64,000 nt of DNA from Thelephora terrestris (taxonomy: Eukaryota > Basidiomycota > Agaricomycetes > Thelephorales > Thelephoraceae), in contig WIUZ02000007.1 of NCBI GenBank assembly GCA_015956445.1, forward strand, positions 558,001 to 622,000, in the 5' to 3' direction. A program made the position numbers and the translations under genes. The notes under the pieces were generated by a model. It made no database searches. It saw nothing but the letters and a program-made list of their open reading frames with translations, and was not told where the DNA came from. Positions 43,935 to 57,265 of the stretch are shown here, one piece after another (within the stretch, counting starts at the first letter, position 1; each line of letters opens with the position of its first letter).

Positions 43935-45375
43935 ATGACCGCAAGGTTACTCACCCCGCTTCTCGTCGTTATTCTTGCTATCCTCTTTGGCCTATATCAG
44001 ATTCGACTCAAGCCTCTCCTAGAGGTTGGCGGTTTCTGGAAGGAGGCTCAAGATGTCGGTGGAAAGCTTAAGGAGACTTGTATATATGTCGACGACTTGA
44101 AAGGGTGTGAACGTAAGCCCATCTTTTGGTCGTTGAAATCCAAACACTTCAATTTGGTCTGACTTTTGTCCAATGATTATTTAGAAAGCAGGCTCCACGA
44201 GCCAAGCGGAGTGCTATTTCTTGCCTGTGCACCTCCTGAATCACGTTCCCCGTGGCTTCCCTTTATGGGCACCTACAATACCTCCGTAGCTGGCAAAGGC
44301 TACATCGTAACATATGATCCATCCTCCAAGAAGGTAACCAGGCTTACTGCCAAGGGGTTCGATTCTCCCCGTGGTCTTTCACCGTTCGGCATGGACATCG
44401 TGCCATCCACACGCAACCCGGACGAGTTGACGATTTACGTCACCAACATGCGCCCGCCTTTCGTTGATCTGGACCTGGACTTGCCACCTGGTATCAGGGA
44501 AGCGAAATGCGATGAAATTGCGTCAGCGCGTTCGAAGCGAGAAGGACCGGATCCGTCCATTGAGGTGTTCCGCTATGTCCTTGGGGGCGATAGCGTACAA
44601 CATGTTGCGACATGGACGGATGAGAAGATCATGATTTCTCCAAACGACGTGGTGGGACTACCAGATGGGAAAGGAGTTTGGTTCACAAACACTGTGCCTT
44701 ATAGAACGGGAATTGTACGATTCACACGTTCAAATTATCGTCTCCAGCCACTGATTCGTGTTTGGGACAGTTAAACACTGTCTCTGTGCTTCTTCAGCAA
44801 AAACTCTCTTCGATTGGATTCTGCGGGTCAGACGGGTGCAAACTCGCCGCAACTGGGCTTTATGGCATCAATGGGATTGCACGATCTCCGTTCGCCTCAA
44901 ATGACACGTTCTACGTTGCCCATTCCTTCCTTGGTGGTGTGAGCTTGTTTACAAGGCAGTCGGATAATAGGCTCCTCTTAGATGAGCATATAAAAACAGG
45001 TGAGGGTCCCCGAAGCACGACTTTATGGCGGAATTCTAAAATCTTGGTTGACTTTCAACAGAGAGTGGCATCGACAACCTGATGGTCGACAGCAAAGGAG
45101 CCATCTGGGGTGCTGGCATGCCCAAGATCCTTGTGACCAGCGCACACGTCCGCAATCCCACCCAAACAACGAGCGCGCCTTCGAGCGTGTTCAAAATCAC
45201 GCTCAATACAGGCGAGTCCTCGTTCTATGGCAAAAAGTACATCGTGGAAAAGGTTTTGGAGGACGACGGAACGAAGGTCTCTGGAATCGCTTCCGCTGTA
45301 CATGATGCGACTCGTGGAAGGCTGTTCATGCATGGGATTGTGGGGGAGAGTTTGATTGTTTGCAAGACAAAATGA
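43935..45375 (+). CDS. Paraoxonase/arylesterase-like beta-propeller protein
   Basis: Six-bladed propeller hydrolase of the paraoxonase (lactonase/arylesterase) family. Exons are 43935-44112, 44185-44714, 44798-44999 and 45062-45375, giving 407 residues. The N-terminus has a membrane anchor (LLTPLLVVILAILFGLYQIRL), as in mammalian PONs, which keep their signal as an anchor. Family points: DLKGCE, SPRGLSPFGMDIV, ISPNDVVGLPDGKGVWFTNT, LYGINGIARSP, SGIDNLMVDSKGAIWGAG and the C-terminal GIASAVHDATRGRLFMHGIV. Asn and Asp residues in SPNDVV, GINGIA and GIDNLMVD are where PON calcium and active-site ligands lie. The physiological substrate is unknown. Confidence 0.88.
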
Positions 45376-46258
45376 CGGCTCCTCGTGATCTTTTGGGCTG
45401 TAGAGGGTAGCTCAAGCAGTTCTGTATTTGTATTTTTTGGACTTATCTGCTCCTCTATGTACTATATTTAAGTGACATCGCAACGTCAGATTTTTTTCTG
45501 AAGCTGTAGAGAGACGCGCCGAAGGGGGGCAGAGGGTATTGGTTTGCGATGCGCTGTGGGGATTTCACTCATGGGCCGAGTATCTCAATATGGCCATGAC
45601 CAAAGAGACCCCGTGCCACTCAACCACAGAGAGGTCAAGGAGCCCCAAGGCGTGGTTCTGAGGTGCAGGAACCAGCCCATTGGGTGCCGCGTTTAAGTAC
45701 CCCGCACCCGGGAGTAACGCAGAGGGCCTTTTTCGATACAGGTTGGGCCAAAAAAACCCATTTCGAGCTGTTCAACTCGAGAAGGATGCATGGTGGGTCT
45801 CAGGATTGACTGGGCACTGCCACGGCAGGGATTCCCCCTTAGCCTGGGCACTAGCTGAAGCGCTGGCATGTCACAGAGGAAACCGCGTGCAGTCAAAAAA
45901 AAACCGAAGGTTGTTATTGGGTGGCCCGTACTGGTCTTGAGTCACTGGAGAACAGCATTGAGGAGGTGCAAGAGTTGCGTGACCAGGTGACGCAACGCCC
46001 TCCACCCTCGCCAGCCTGGCCTGGACCAGGCACCCGAGCATCATGCATCAGCCTCCGTCGGAGTCTGGGGAATGTCCAACTCATGCACCAAGTTCAACTG
46101 GCCAGCCCCGGCACAGCATTGGCAGCGCCTCGCTCAGCGGACAGCAGCGCTGGCGGGGTTGATCAGCGGCGTTCCGACCAGTCGAGGGCAGATAAAAGTG
46201 ACACCGCGCCGGTGGCTCACATCTCACTTTTACATAACCCCCGCCATCTCAACGTCCC
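45376..46258. other. Intergenic stretch, no certain gene
   Basis: About 0.9 kb between the paraoxonase-like and DUF6535 genes. Open frames at 45680-45940 and 45921 onward look non-coding. AGATAAAAG at about 46190, some 65 bases before the next ATG, may be a TATA element. Confidence 0.4.
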
Positions 46259-49142
46259 ATGGGAGAGTCCGACACCAATGATATTGAAAGGTGCGCTGTT
46301 CTTCGCTGTGGAGGGATCGTGCTTGGCTCACTGGGCTTCTTACAGCCCATCTAACGACCAAGTCCAAGAACCGAAAATTGACGGGGCCACCACCACGTTT
46401 CGTTCAGAATTTTATGAGGCTTACAAGCGACAGGCGAAGGTTTTTGACAAGGAGCTGAAGGAGTACAACAATGAGTTGAACGTCACCCTGCTGCTCGTGA
46501 GTGACCTTGTTCAGCCAACAAAACAGTACACCGGGCTGAGCGAAAAAATCTCGTTTAGGCAGCGTTATTTGCGGTGGTTGCCTCGGCGTTCTTGACATTG
46601 GGAGAGAAGAATGATTTACTTCTCGCTTGGGACAATCAGCAAGGTAATATCCACCAGCGCAACTTATCGGCGTCGGGCTGAAACTGTTGTTAGCTGCCTC
46701 AACAATCACCACCATCGTCTTCTGTAGCATCGCGGCTTCACTGATCGTAGTCGTCCTGGCGCTGTTCGCCAAAAGAACCCTCAAGCGCTATGCAATCCTG
46801 GACTTCACAGCAGCCGACCCCTACCACGGACGATATCGAGCCCCGAGTGCTTTCCACAGACTCGCGCCGAGAATACTTGGGCTCTTCATCGAGGGGTTGT
46901 CATTTGTACTACAGGCGGCCCTCCTAGTGGTTGCCTGCGTCCTGGCCAACTATCTATGGAATCAAGATCATCACGCCGCATCGCTCACTGTTGCCGGGTT
47001 CGAGATCCTGTGTATCGCCCTCATCGCATCCGCGACTGTTGGACCCGCTCTGCTTGGTGTCTCCGACGGACCGATTTCGAAGAATATTAGAAGACCTCTC
47101 CTTCAGGCATTAGTATCCGCGAAACCAACCGTCAAGAGCTTTAGACAGCGGACGCTTCCAAAGAGACGCCCCAGCGCGCTCGTTTCTGACGACTGGGGCC
47201 TCGAGAAAATGACGATCACCACTGACATGGCCCCACCCCTCTCCCCCATCTTCGACAAAGAGCCAATTGATTGGAGCGGATGCGTTTCAGACTCTCTTTG
47301 CATCGCTTGGATGTTCGATCGGCCTATCGATTCGGACGAAGCGACGGTGATTTTGGATTTTATCACCGAAGTCGTGTGGCATTCCGGTATTTGCGAGGTT
47401 CCCTTTGCCAAGGTCTTTGAAGCCTTCGATAGATGTTTCGACTACTCGAAAGGAAGCGCCACGCTTATCCCCCGCCTCCGCGATCGAGCATACAAGGCTG
47501 GCAAGGCGCTCGTACACCTTGGCGTTCAGAGGAAATGCATTGGGGAGGAAATTAGTAACCCATTCGAGGGGTTTAGTGGAACAAGAGGGCCTTACAGCTT
47601 ACATTCTTACGACAACGACCTCGATTCCATCCTCAACATCGTAGACAGGCTCTTGGGGAAACCACAGCCAATCGATTGGAGCGAATTCGAGTTCTCGGAA
47701 CCCCATCAGCTTTGGTTATCGCACATACTCCTCTACCGGGCTTGGGATCACCTATGCTACGAATCCACACTTCCGGACGACGTCGAAGCCTTCGTTACCC
47801 ATGCATTCTCATCAATGAATACAGATCCGACAGATGCGGAATCAACAGACACGGATACAACGGATGGGGATTCTCCGGTCATTGCAGATTGTTTATTCAT
47901 CATCTCATTGGTCATTGGCATTCCCCTCCATGTTGACGATCTGGCTGTCTCTGACAAGAGGTAACCCTCTCGCGATGTCAAATACGATTGGCCGTGTTTC
48001 TGATCCCATTTGATAGCTCCCAGGTCGAGGCGTGCTACACCCGCATTTTCAGTAAGCTCGAATCCACATTCAAGGGTCATGTAGTACAGGAATACGCCCG
48101 TACCCTCGACGGTATCAGACTAGTCGCCCCCCTTCAGAACGCCATCGTGGCTTCAAGTTGTTACGACCTCTTTCGCGTCATCCTCTCATCCTCCTTTGAG
48201 GAAGAGGAGATCTGGGCAGCCGCTAGGCCCGCAGTCCACGGGGCATTCAAATGGGATCCCTTCCTTCCGTGGATCGGAGACCCAGATGATATTATCAAAT
48301 TTTTGGCCCATCACTTCGCGATACAGGCAACGGGAGAGGATGATGTCGCGACACAGCCCATCGAGGATGCGTTGAGGGGCCTTGCGTATGCGATTAGCGA
48401 TGAGACGTTGGAGGCTCTGAAGAAGTTGGACTGGGCGGATAGGCTTTTTGTTGACGGGATTCGAAAAGCATACGAGGAAGGTCGCCCGTTCCAAACGCTC
48501 AAGGCTGGGCTCTACTTCATGAAAATTGTCCAGGACAGATGGTTCGACGATTCCTTGGAGGATGTTATGTCGGAGGAGGAGAAGGGCGAGTTTTGCCAGA
48601 GCTGGTCATCGGCGGTCAATGAGATGGAAGCCACTGTACCAGTGATGGAAGCGGCCTGCACGACGTTCCTCGTGGTTCTGAAATCCAAGAAGTGGAGGTC
48701 GCACATGCCAGAGGAAATGTTGAGGAGGATGTACTGGATCACCTCCCTCCCTCTGGACTGCATGCCCTTGACTGCTTGCAAGGAGGACGTATCCATCCTC
48801 CCTTGGTTGAGGTCCAGAGTTGACGAGGCAGGGGAGGATACAGAGAAGCCCAAGATGTGGAAGTTGTGGTTGGCTATTCTCTGGTCAGATTACACGAATT
48901 TGCCGAAGAAAGTCAGGGACCAGGTCTTGGATGTGACGAAGGCCGTCATTTCGAAGTCTAGGCATGATGTGAGCTTTGTTTCTTGTATCTTGGCCGGGGA
49001 GAAGGAGAAGTACAAAGGCAAGCTGGATGAGTATGAGGCGGTCAGTTTGGAGGACGAGCCGGAAAAGTTGAGAGGGAAACTGGAGGGTTTGATCGAGAGC
49101 ATCGAGAAGTTTGATGAGGTCGTTGGGAAGAAGGCGAGGTGA
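46259..49142 (+). CDS. DUF6535-domain multi-span membrane protein, 886 aa
   Basis: Large membrane protein of a family known mainly from agaricomycetes, function unknown. Five exons keep phase: 46259-46290, 46346-46496, 46559-46643, 46694-47960 and 48017-49142. After a short polar start comes the DUF6535 block: FYEAYKRQAKVFDKELKEYN, then four membrane spans (LLLAALFAVVASAFLTLG, ITTIVFCSIAASLIVVVLAL, LGLFIEGLSFVLQAALLVVA, FEILCIALIASATVGPALLG). The remaining 670 residues are soluble and helical with few motifs (DWSGCVSDSLCIAWMFDRPI, FLAHHFAIQATGE, VDGIRKAYEEGRPFQTLKAG). The second half may form an ARM/HEAT-like solenoid; this is inference. Relatives are often numerous within one genome. Confidence 0.9.
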
Positions 49143-52100
49143 TTGGTTTTCTTTTTCCGGCCTTCGAACTTGTGCTCGAGAAATCAATCGATCATCGATC
49201 AGTGTGACGGCGCCTGCCGCCCCGGGAAACCCGAAGTCGAGAGGAAGGTTGGTTGCAACGGATGATTTGATATCAGCCATGCAGAATACGATTGATTCCA
49301 CATAAGGGAAGAGCGGACCACAAGGCCTTTGGAGTAGATTCCCAAGTATAGCTCCCAAGGTCCGATCTAGACCTGGACACGAGGCGGTGGCTGCGGAATA
49401 TGTAACGAAGAGACTATCCACACCTTCTCTGATTTGGAGAAGTGGTGTCTGAACTTTCGCTCTAACAGCGATCAGACTCTCTTCTCGAGGGAGAAGCTGA
49501 AGTAAGTATCCTGCGCGATTGCGGTAAGATGCGGGAGCCCAAATGACGAAACCGTGCAGGAGGCCGTTGGGATCTGGTCTTCAGGCCCCGACACCTATTA
49601 AGAAACTGGTTGTGCGGCACAACACATGAAACAGGAAGCGCGGAACTATACCAGACTATTGCAGGTCGAGCCTCGATGAAGAAAGAGGGTCCGAGAACGC
49701 GAAATTCTCCTTTGTGTGCGGCCAACTTCTTTCGCCAATCGCCGTGAAGTTCAGCAGAGTTCGGCGGGCTCGGAGTTCCCAAGATCTGATGAATCGAGAC
49801 TAGAGGATGGAGATCATACTGGCGCTTGTGTTTTGCCGCCCTGTGTCTTGATCGGAGGGAGTTCATTTCTAAAAACAAATATGATCGCGGGGGGAGCACG
49901 CAAAGCGGCAAATGATCGAGTTGTAAGCGTCCCTCGAGCGGAGTACAGATCGAAATTTGCCGGAGCTACGCCGGGTTCTCTTTCGACCACAATCTTCTGC
50001 TTTTTTTTCTATCTCACGCATTGGCAATGCGTCCCTTTGAACCTGACATTCCTCGAACGTAGTGATCCAGCGGTGGTTGCCGCTTCAAGTGGATGAAATG
50101 GCCGAAGCCTATGGGTCCTAGAGATCTGGTCCAGATCTCAGGTCCGGCAGTATTTACTCACCTTTGTCCACGACAATCCCGACCAATGGCATCGCGTAGG
50201 CACCGCCTGTCCAGGTTTAGTGTCCTCTTACCCAACGAAATGAGACTTCTCCGATGCCGTCGTGCAGCGGGGGTTTGGCAACGTTGACAGCTCGGTTTTT
50301 GTGCCATCAGAACCTGACCAAGGCACTTTACATGACCCGTTCGTTTGTGAGAAGTACTGGCCATGGGGGGTTGCAGGTTAGCGGTGGCTTGAGTTCTGCG
50401 CACTCCCTAACAATGGTGTCAGAACGGCGGGCACAAAAAGCCATTGAAAAACTCGTCACTATGTGGAGTCGATATTCAGTATCGCCCGGAGCGCGGTTTC
50501 TCAGATTATCCGCAGGCGATTGAACTACCGGAATGCGTTGATACTTACTCGCACAAACGAAGCCCAGACGTTTTTTATATAGGCGGTAATCTATATAGAT
50601 AGTGAGGCACAAAGGGCAGAGTAGGTTCACGTGCCACAGCGACTCAATGGGTTTTCGAAGCTCAGTTACTCCGTATACGTTCCGTCTTTCCAGTATTGGA
50701 GTTTAACCGAACCCTCAAGCTTGCGATTGGGGGCTGTCTTCGTTTCAAAGCGCTCGGAGTGGCGTGAAAAGGGGCTGCATACTTTATTTCGCGTATATAC
50801 GATGGGTCAATTGATCATGCTCAATCTCATGGACTCACGCACCACATGAAAAATCCGTTGGCGGAGTACCCGAACCGGGGAAGATTTAAATGGAGCGCCA
50901 ACGGTTGGACTCCTTGGACCCAAGATCCGCTCCAAAACCGAAGGATCGCCTTCTCCTTGCATATACGAGGAGTCGTGTTGCTGGTTGCTGGCTTGGGTGC
51001 CATATACGGTGGTGGTTGTGGCCCAGCCACTCGTTCGTTTTGGCATGTCTCTGCTCTAATCGCATCTCTTGCCTGCGACTTCGTATTTACATGCGCTGAT
51101 TTGATACCGAGCATCGAACGTTCTGCACACTCCTAGCCCCTCTAGGTTAGTGCCACCGTTTGAGCCGGTTTGGCGTGCACTCGGTCTACCAGACCCAGAA
51201 TCTTTCGGTTGTAACCAACGAGGCTGAAGCCGTACCAGCGTCCAGGTGACGTCTGCGAATCGGCTGTAGAGTGTGCCGTTAACCGTGCCGCGGTATACCT
51301 GGGCTCTTCCGAACGATTCAGGCAAAATCAAAGATGCATTGGGCAGGTTGGCTGGTGACGACAGGGACGAGTCACAGCAATAGATTCGCGTATCTTCCTC
51401 GGAGCGCCTTCGAATCGCCCTTGTGCAGTGTGGACGCGTCTCGAGAGTTCATCAGTACATTGTATGTTTACACCGGCAAGCAATACAGAGTACGTTCCTA
51501 TAACCGCGCTGCGCCTGCTTCAGCGGGACCACATGTGAAGGGCCTGCTCTCAGCGATGAAGGTGGCTCTATAGGAACAGTCCTGCCGAATCACCTGCTAT
51601 CACTAAGCACAACAACTGCCACTTCTTCTGATTCGGGAGATTTGGCCAAAGATTATTAAAACTAGCGTGTTCCCAGTACGCTCTTTTGGTTCGGGGATAC
51701 TTGTTTTGGTTATTTTTTGCTTATCAGACTGTGTGTTCCCGGATTGTTTCAGCCATCGGGTTCATGGAAACACCATACGTTCGTAATCCGCTGCGCGTGG
51801 TTCTGACTTCAGTTGCGTAGGTACCGAGCAACTCGACGGTGGTGATGATTCCGCTGTGATCGGAGAAGTTAAAAGGAGAGTGATTGGAGCCTGGCTATCA
51901 CGCAGCGTTTTCGATGATACAATCGTTGGCTGGGTGACAGAGTGACTACCCTTAGGACTGCAAAATGTACATAAGATTGTTCAATCTTTTGGGAGAACTT
52001 CCGGGATCCTGTCCGTCGCGTCGGGCTGCAGAAATTGCCTCCAAATATAGGCCGAAATCCAGCTCCAGACTCAGAGCGGGGGGACTATGGCTCGTACCCA

Positions 52101-53443
52101 AATCCGCATATCTGGAACCATGCCGTTTTCAGCTGATCTCGCAAATTAGAGTCAGGGGGTGGCAAACGCCAACACGTTTTCAATTGATGACGCCCTGATG
52201 CTTCGAAAGTTTAGTTCCATTGGCGTACGTGAATCAATGTCGCTTGGTATCACCCCTCTACAGTCTCGCCCGAACTTTGCCGACGTGAGAGGCGCATAAG
52301 GATGCCGGTTAATCAGCCCCTGAGTGTTTAGCATAGACCTTCTTTGCAGCATCGAGATAGAATCTTAACATTCGCCCCAGTGCCAGAGCCACCGGGGAAG
52401 CGTCCCTCGGGAGTTACGAACCAGAAAGTTCCCTAATTACCCCTAAATCTTCCACCGGCAAATATTGTAGGTGGTTACAGTATGGCTCTGTGGTGGAGCC
52501 TGGTGGAGCCCGTTGCCGCTGGTCATCGCGCAGTGCATTCGGTAGCTCGGGCCGGGCAAGTGATGCTGATCGGTTCGCGACGGTTGGTCCGGAGGCTCGA
52601 AGCCAGCGTCTTCAAGCTGCTCCCACAATCGGGACCACCGATTCATACATGAACACGTCCGCCGGGCATTATCTGCATTGGGTGATCCGCCATCGGAGAC
52701 ACAACGCTGTTTCTCCGACCATTTTGGGTACTGCAGCGATTTGCTTTCCGGTAAACCGCTTCCCACCGATTTGGGCCCCAAACTGATGTTTGTCTTTTGA
52801 TGGTAGTAGGGCTCGGCATTTCTGCAGGACACGCCATGCTGGGGCTAGGAGCTAGGCCCTTCGACATATCTCACTCCCGCCATCGGACCTTTCCAAAAGG
52901 AACTAGCAACCCTAAAGCTCAACCGAACTCGCTGGATGCCGATGTACAAACCGACGATGCACCGATGTTGGGGGTTCCGGGTCAAATGCGGTCAAAAAAA
53001 TAAACAGAAATTGGGGCCCAACTCATTGGAAAGCCGTGTATCGGAACGCGAAGAACCGGAATCTGAGATTTGGTCAGTGACCCGTTGGAGTCGTCCACAA
53101 GTCACGGAGGCTAATTCCAACAGAAATTCAGTAGGCAACCGCGCCGCGCCGAGACGTGGTGATAAGTCGTCGCGAGGTAATTCCATTGTTTAATTGTATG
53201 GTTGGGGCTCAGGCCGTGTGACGTGTGAATTCCGGGAAGCTTGGATAAACAATGGTCCGGGATCTTCGTGACCAGTGAGCATCCAGCACCATTCACCGCG
53301 TTCGAAGAAACGATCATCCTTGCGTTTCAGTGTGAAATTGGGGTCGATTCGTGGCCAGAATCAGACCCCTTTGTATAAAACCTGTCTCCCACATCCAACC
53401 GGTCGTTCATCACATCCCACCTTTTTCATACCTCTCCCGTGCA
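49143..53443. other. Gene-poor 4.3 kb stretch
   Basis: No gene could be supported here on either strand. The longest open frames (49462-49911 and 48885-49421, both - strand) resemble nothing known and lack splice partners. A partial copy of the MITE end lies near 52025-52090 (GGCCGAAATCCAGCTCCAGA, then CTCAGAGCGGGGGGA). Composition is unremarkable. It may be a region of decayed elements. Confidence 0.5.
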
Positions 53444-55526
53444 ATGGATATCGAACAGTGAGCAGTTCTCATCTAGCCTCAGGGTTATTTGACGTACTTA
53501 TCGGGCTTAGGTTCCGCAAAGCTGGTTACCAGGCAATAGATCGCATCTGCGACCATTACTCTTCTGTACAGGACAGGCCGGTAAGGCCAAGTGTAAAGCC
53601 GGGCTACCTGCGAAATGCACTACCCTGTATGGTTATTTCCTTCCCCTGCATCCATACGAAGCGTTGATTTCCTGGGTTCTAGCTGCCCCGCCGATCAAAG
53701 GGGAGGATATCGAAGATATCGCGAATGACTTCCAAGATCTCATCATGCCCGGTGTAATGCATTGGCAGCACCCTTCTTTCTTCGCCTATTTCCCGGCCGC
53801 TGGTACTTTGGAGAGTATCATTGGAGATTTGTACGCGGCCACCGCGATGAACCCCGGCTTCAACGTACGTGTGCTTTTGAACGTCGGGAGGATACGAGAC
53901 TGACGCTTCAATGACACAGTGGATGTGCAGTCCTGCATGCACAGAGCTCGAGAACGTGACTATGGATTGGTCGGCTAAGCTCTACGGGTTGAGCGAGGAT
54001 TTCTTAAATTCAACAAATGTGGGGGGTGGGGTAATTCAGGTCAGTCACGTTTCTTGATATTTTTCCGTGTCAGGAGGCTCACGGGCTGTCATGACAGACC
54101 AATGCGTCTGACGGTGCGATGGTGGCAATCGTCGCCGCGAGATCGAGATATCAAGCGCTTTACCCAGAAGTTCCTACGGAAAAGTTGGTGATTTATGTCA
54201 CTACTCAAACTCATTCTCTGGGGTTGAAGGCTGGTCTCGTACTCGGACTGCCTGTGTACGCATTCCCGGTGCGTGTCGAGGATAACTACAGCCTCCGTGG
54301 GGAGGACCTCCGCGAAATGATAGAGATGGACAGAGCGGATGGAAAGCATCCATTCATATTGAGTAAGACGCACACCCTCTGTTAGATCCGCCAAGTCTTG
54401 AACTTTTGCCACAGTCGGTACTGTCGGAACCACATCGAGCGGCGCGATCGACAACATCGATGAGATTGGCGAAACCTGTGAGTCCTGCTGATTATGCGTC
54501 CGAATGCCTGTTCCTAATCCTACGGGGATTTTGCCTTTCAGTGCTCGATTACCCGGATATACGGCTTCACGTAGACGCTGCTTGGCTGGGTGCTGCATTT
54601 TCCTGCCCGGAATATAGGGAACGTTGTCGCGTGCCAGCCATCAACAAGTACGCAGACTCTGTCTGCGTCAACTTCCACAAGGTACAAATCAGATCGTATA
54701 TTGCCTGGCTTTGCTGTTGTTGACGACCTTTACAGTGGGGATTGGTCAGTTTGGACTGCTCGGGCCTATGGGTCAGAGATAGGGAGCATTTGACGAGAGC
54801 GCTGGATATCACTCCTCCCTTTCTGAGAAATCCTGATGGGGAATCCGGTTCGTACCTGTGACTTTTCCACCGGTTTCGAGATACATGACGAGTGTCACAT
54901 AGGCACTGTCGTCGACTACCGCAACTGGAGTCTCGCACTGGGCCGGAGGTTCCGTTCAGCGAAACTGTGGTTCGTTTTGAGGAGTTTCGGGGTCGAAGGT
55001 TATCAAGCGCACATCAGAAAGGTGAATCCTCCCATTTTGTATCTCGTCATTCATTGCCTCACACAGTCCGATCATGGCAGTCCATTCGTCTGGGCGAAAT
55101 CTTCGCTGAGCGCGTTCGGCAACACCCGGAAACGCTGGAACTTGTGACGTCACCGTCTTTCTCGCTGTCGGTGTTCAGGATCGCGCCGAGCGCCGTTCCT
55201 GGGGTCTCGGAGGACGAGTTGAACGAACTGAACGAGCGATATTACCAGAACATAAACAAGAGGAAGGACATAATGCTCACTCAGACCAAGCTCAACGGTA
55301 CTCATTGTATCAGGTAAGAAAAAGCCAACCCTTCTGTGAAAATAGCAACGGTAAATTAACCTGTCTTTGTAGATTCGTGACAGGGGCACAGAACACGGAG
55401 CCTCACCATATAGAAACAGCCTTTAGGATATGTTTCGAGACCGCCGTGGCATCTATTAAAGAGTTCATGGAGCCCAAAAGGTTGGGCAACTGTCCGCAAC
55501 GCCAGATTTTATCGCGCATGACGTAG
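53444..55526 (+). CDS. Aromatic L-amino acid decarboxylase (group II PLP enzyme)
   Basis: PLP enzyme that turns aromatic amino acids (Trp, Tyr, DOPA) into amines. Eleven exons keep phase: 53444-53457, 53511-53626, 53683-53864, 53920-54039, 54098-54362, 54415-54477, 54542-54681, 54736-54847, 54903-55021, 55081-55313 and 55373-55526, giving 505 residues. Motifs in order: [84 protein letters not shown] (the Asp binds the PLP ring nitrogen) and VCVNFHKWGLVS, whose Lys holds PLP; the Lys is the last codon before an intron. [18 protein letters not shown] and [14 protein letters not shown] follow. All key residues are present. Substrate choice cannot be read from the sequence alone. This family is distinct from the PsiD type. 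Confidence 0.95.
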
Positions 55527-55901
55527 AAAGGTTCCAGCAGCCGAGATTTGCGCGACAGACGACCCGACACAGCGCTCGGGGTTTCTTTCCCTTCGTTGCA
55601 AGTCAATCATGATTCTCCTCCTTAAGCTTGGATAGCAACTCATTTACAGTAGTCAGAATAATACTAATTCTTTGACCCTCCTTGCCACCGTTGGCTGACG
55701 ATCCGGATTTCCCTAAAGACGTTCCAGTTTGGCGGACACTTGTATCGGACGCGACGGATTGACTCAGTGTCAACGCGTTGGGAGAGACTGTATGCAATTG
55801 GTACGAGTACAGCGGGCTGCGAGGGGACTTAAGATAGCTATTTGATACAAAGCTCGAGAACCTGGAGATAGGAATACATGCAACGACGGGGAAAAACAAG
55901 A
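55527..55901. other. Convergent 3' spacer, no gene seen
   Basis: 375 bases between the convergent decarboxylase and BTB genes; both transcripts must end here. No further feature seen. Confidence 0.45.
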
Positions 55902-56687
55902 TCAAACGCTAGGAGGTAATTCACCCAAACCGTTTACCACACTCTTGACGAACACCTCGATCTTCGCATGACCTAACGGACACATCCCACTCTTACAGGG
56001 TTTGACCTTCCCATTCGTTTCCAACATCAACAGACAGTCGCTCACGTCCACCTTCTTCCTCGACATCTCTTCCACCAGCAATTTTCTGATGTCCTTGTAC
56101 CCAGCGGAGCAGCAGCCTCCCGGGGCAAGTTGCTCCGTAACAACTCTCTGCACCGTGTCTCTGCGAGCCTGTTGGAGGACGAGTAGGCGATGGAAATCCA
56201 AGCCGGACATATACTTCATATCCTCCATGCATCCCTCCCCTTGTTTCACAAGATCGATATATGCGGTGTGCGTGGACGCGAATTTGGCCTCTTCGAGGAA
56301 GGACCATCGACAGGCGATGGCGTATACGCGTAAAGGCTCAAGGTCGAGGAAGTGAGGAGAAACGAGGATGGTCCGGAGTCGAGATATTACACCTTCTGCT
56401 TGATATTTCTCCGCAGAGATGAGAACATTGCTGAGAGTGTCGAAGTCCTCGATTTTGGGAGAGGGTATGGGATAGATGTATCGGAGGAGAATGTCGAGCG
56501 TGGCCGTCGTCTCGGGAAGGTCGACGTGTGGAGGTTGGTGGGTGGACTCGTGGGGCTGAGGGAACGTCAACATGTCCCGGAAGACGGGCGAAGCGATGGA
56601 TAAGATGCATCTGTGGACCCGGAACTCCTTGCAGTCGGCAGAGTGAAGGATCAAATCCGCGTCTCCAGCGTCGAAGGAGTAAATCAT
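55902..56687 (-). CDS. BTB/POZ domain protein, 261 aa
   Basis: Fourth BTB gene of the window, one exon. I start at the ATG at 56687, giving MIYSFDAGDADLILHSADCK; the frame is open further upstream but without BTB-like sequence.  FRVHRCILSIASPVFRDMLT, YIYPIPSPKIEDFDTLSNVL and EKYQAEGVISRLRTILVSPH form the BTB core and the next helices. The C-terminal half has LRVYAIACRWSFLEEAKFAS, YMSGLDFHRLLVLQQARRD and a Cys-rich end (GGCCSAGY, CKSGMCPLGH). The layout matches the genes at 32 and 43 kb. Possible cullin-3 adaptor; unproven. Confidence 0.88.
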   Translation of the reverse strand: MIYSFDAGDADLILHSADCKEFRVHRCILSIASPVFRDMLTFPQPHESTHQPPHVDLPETTATLDILLRYIYPIPSPKIEDFDTLSNVLISAEKYQAEGVISRLRTILVSPHFLDLEPLRVYAIACRWSFLEEAKFASTHTAYIDLVKQGEGCMEDMKYMSGLDFHRLLVLQQARRDTVQRVVTEQLAPGGCCSAGYKDIRKLLVEEMSRKKVDVSDCLLMLETNGKVKPCKSGMCPLGHAKIEVFVKSVVNGLGELPPSV

Positions 56688-57265
56688 GTTCTCAGATGGG
56701 GGAGTGATCAAGAGGATGCAGTGAGAGTGTGTTGGGAGCGAGGACACAGCTGCAAGAATCGCTCGCGCCCAAGTTATAGCGAAAACCACCTGTTCTATCA
56801 AGAATATCGGTGGTGATCGACTCGATGTGGCAAGGCCCTGCGCGGATATATCACAAAGGCTTGACCAGTGCTGCTACATAAAGGAAACATTCGGCATTGG
56901 TCCCACGATGTCTGAAGGGGATGAACCAACGTGGGAAAGGTGCTCCCTTTTGTTAGGTCTCCGTGCACAGCCGTTTACGTGTCGTGTCGCCTTTGGGGAG
57001 AAAAAGCTGTTTGTGAGTGTTAAACGGTTGCGAAAGCACGTATAGGATGGTCAAGAGAATGTCTTTCGTTGGGGTAGAAAGCACACTCACAACGATTCCG
57101 GAGTGATCGACAAGTTTCTCAAGGTTCGCCTCAAGAAAACGAGCGTTCGTGGGAATTTATTTTGTCAGCCTTCCACAAGCGGGAATCAGCGGCGGTGAGT
57201 ACTCTGCATGATAGTAAAATGCGTTCCGAGGGCTGTACGAGAAGAATACAAATCCTGATACAAAT
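56688..57265. other. Intergenic stretch, no gene seen
   Basis: 578 bases between the BTB gene (its promoter on the left) and the 3' end of the DUF4470-MYND gene. No coding region could be supported. Confidence 0.45.

Noticed and set aside
44345-44365. Second tRNA-like GGTTCGATTC
   Set aside because: It codes for GFDSP in the paraoxonase-like gene and has no foldable arms.
48885-49421. Open frame antisense to the end of the DUF6535 gene
   Set aside because: Mostly a mirror of the coding strand, resembling no known protein.
49462-49911. 149-codon frame on the - strand
   Set aside because: Basic, Arg/Ser/Pro-rich sequence without a recognisable domain or splice partner; its ATG context is also poor.
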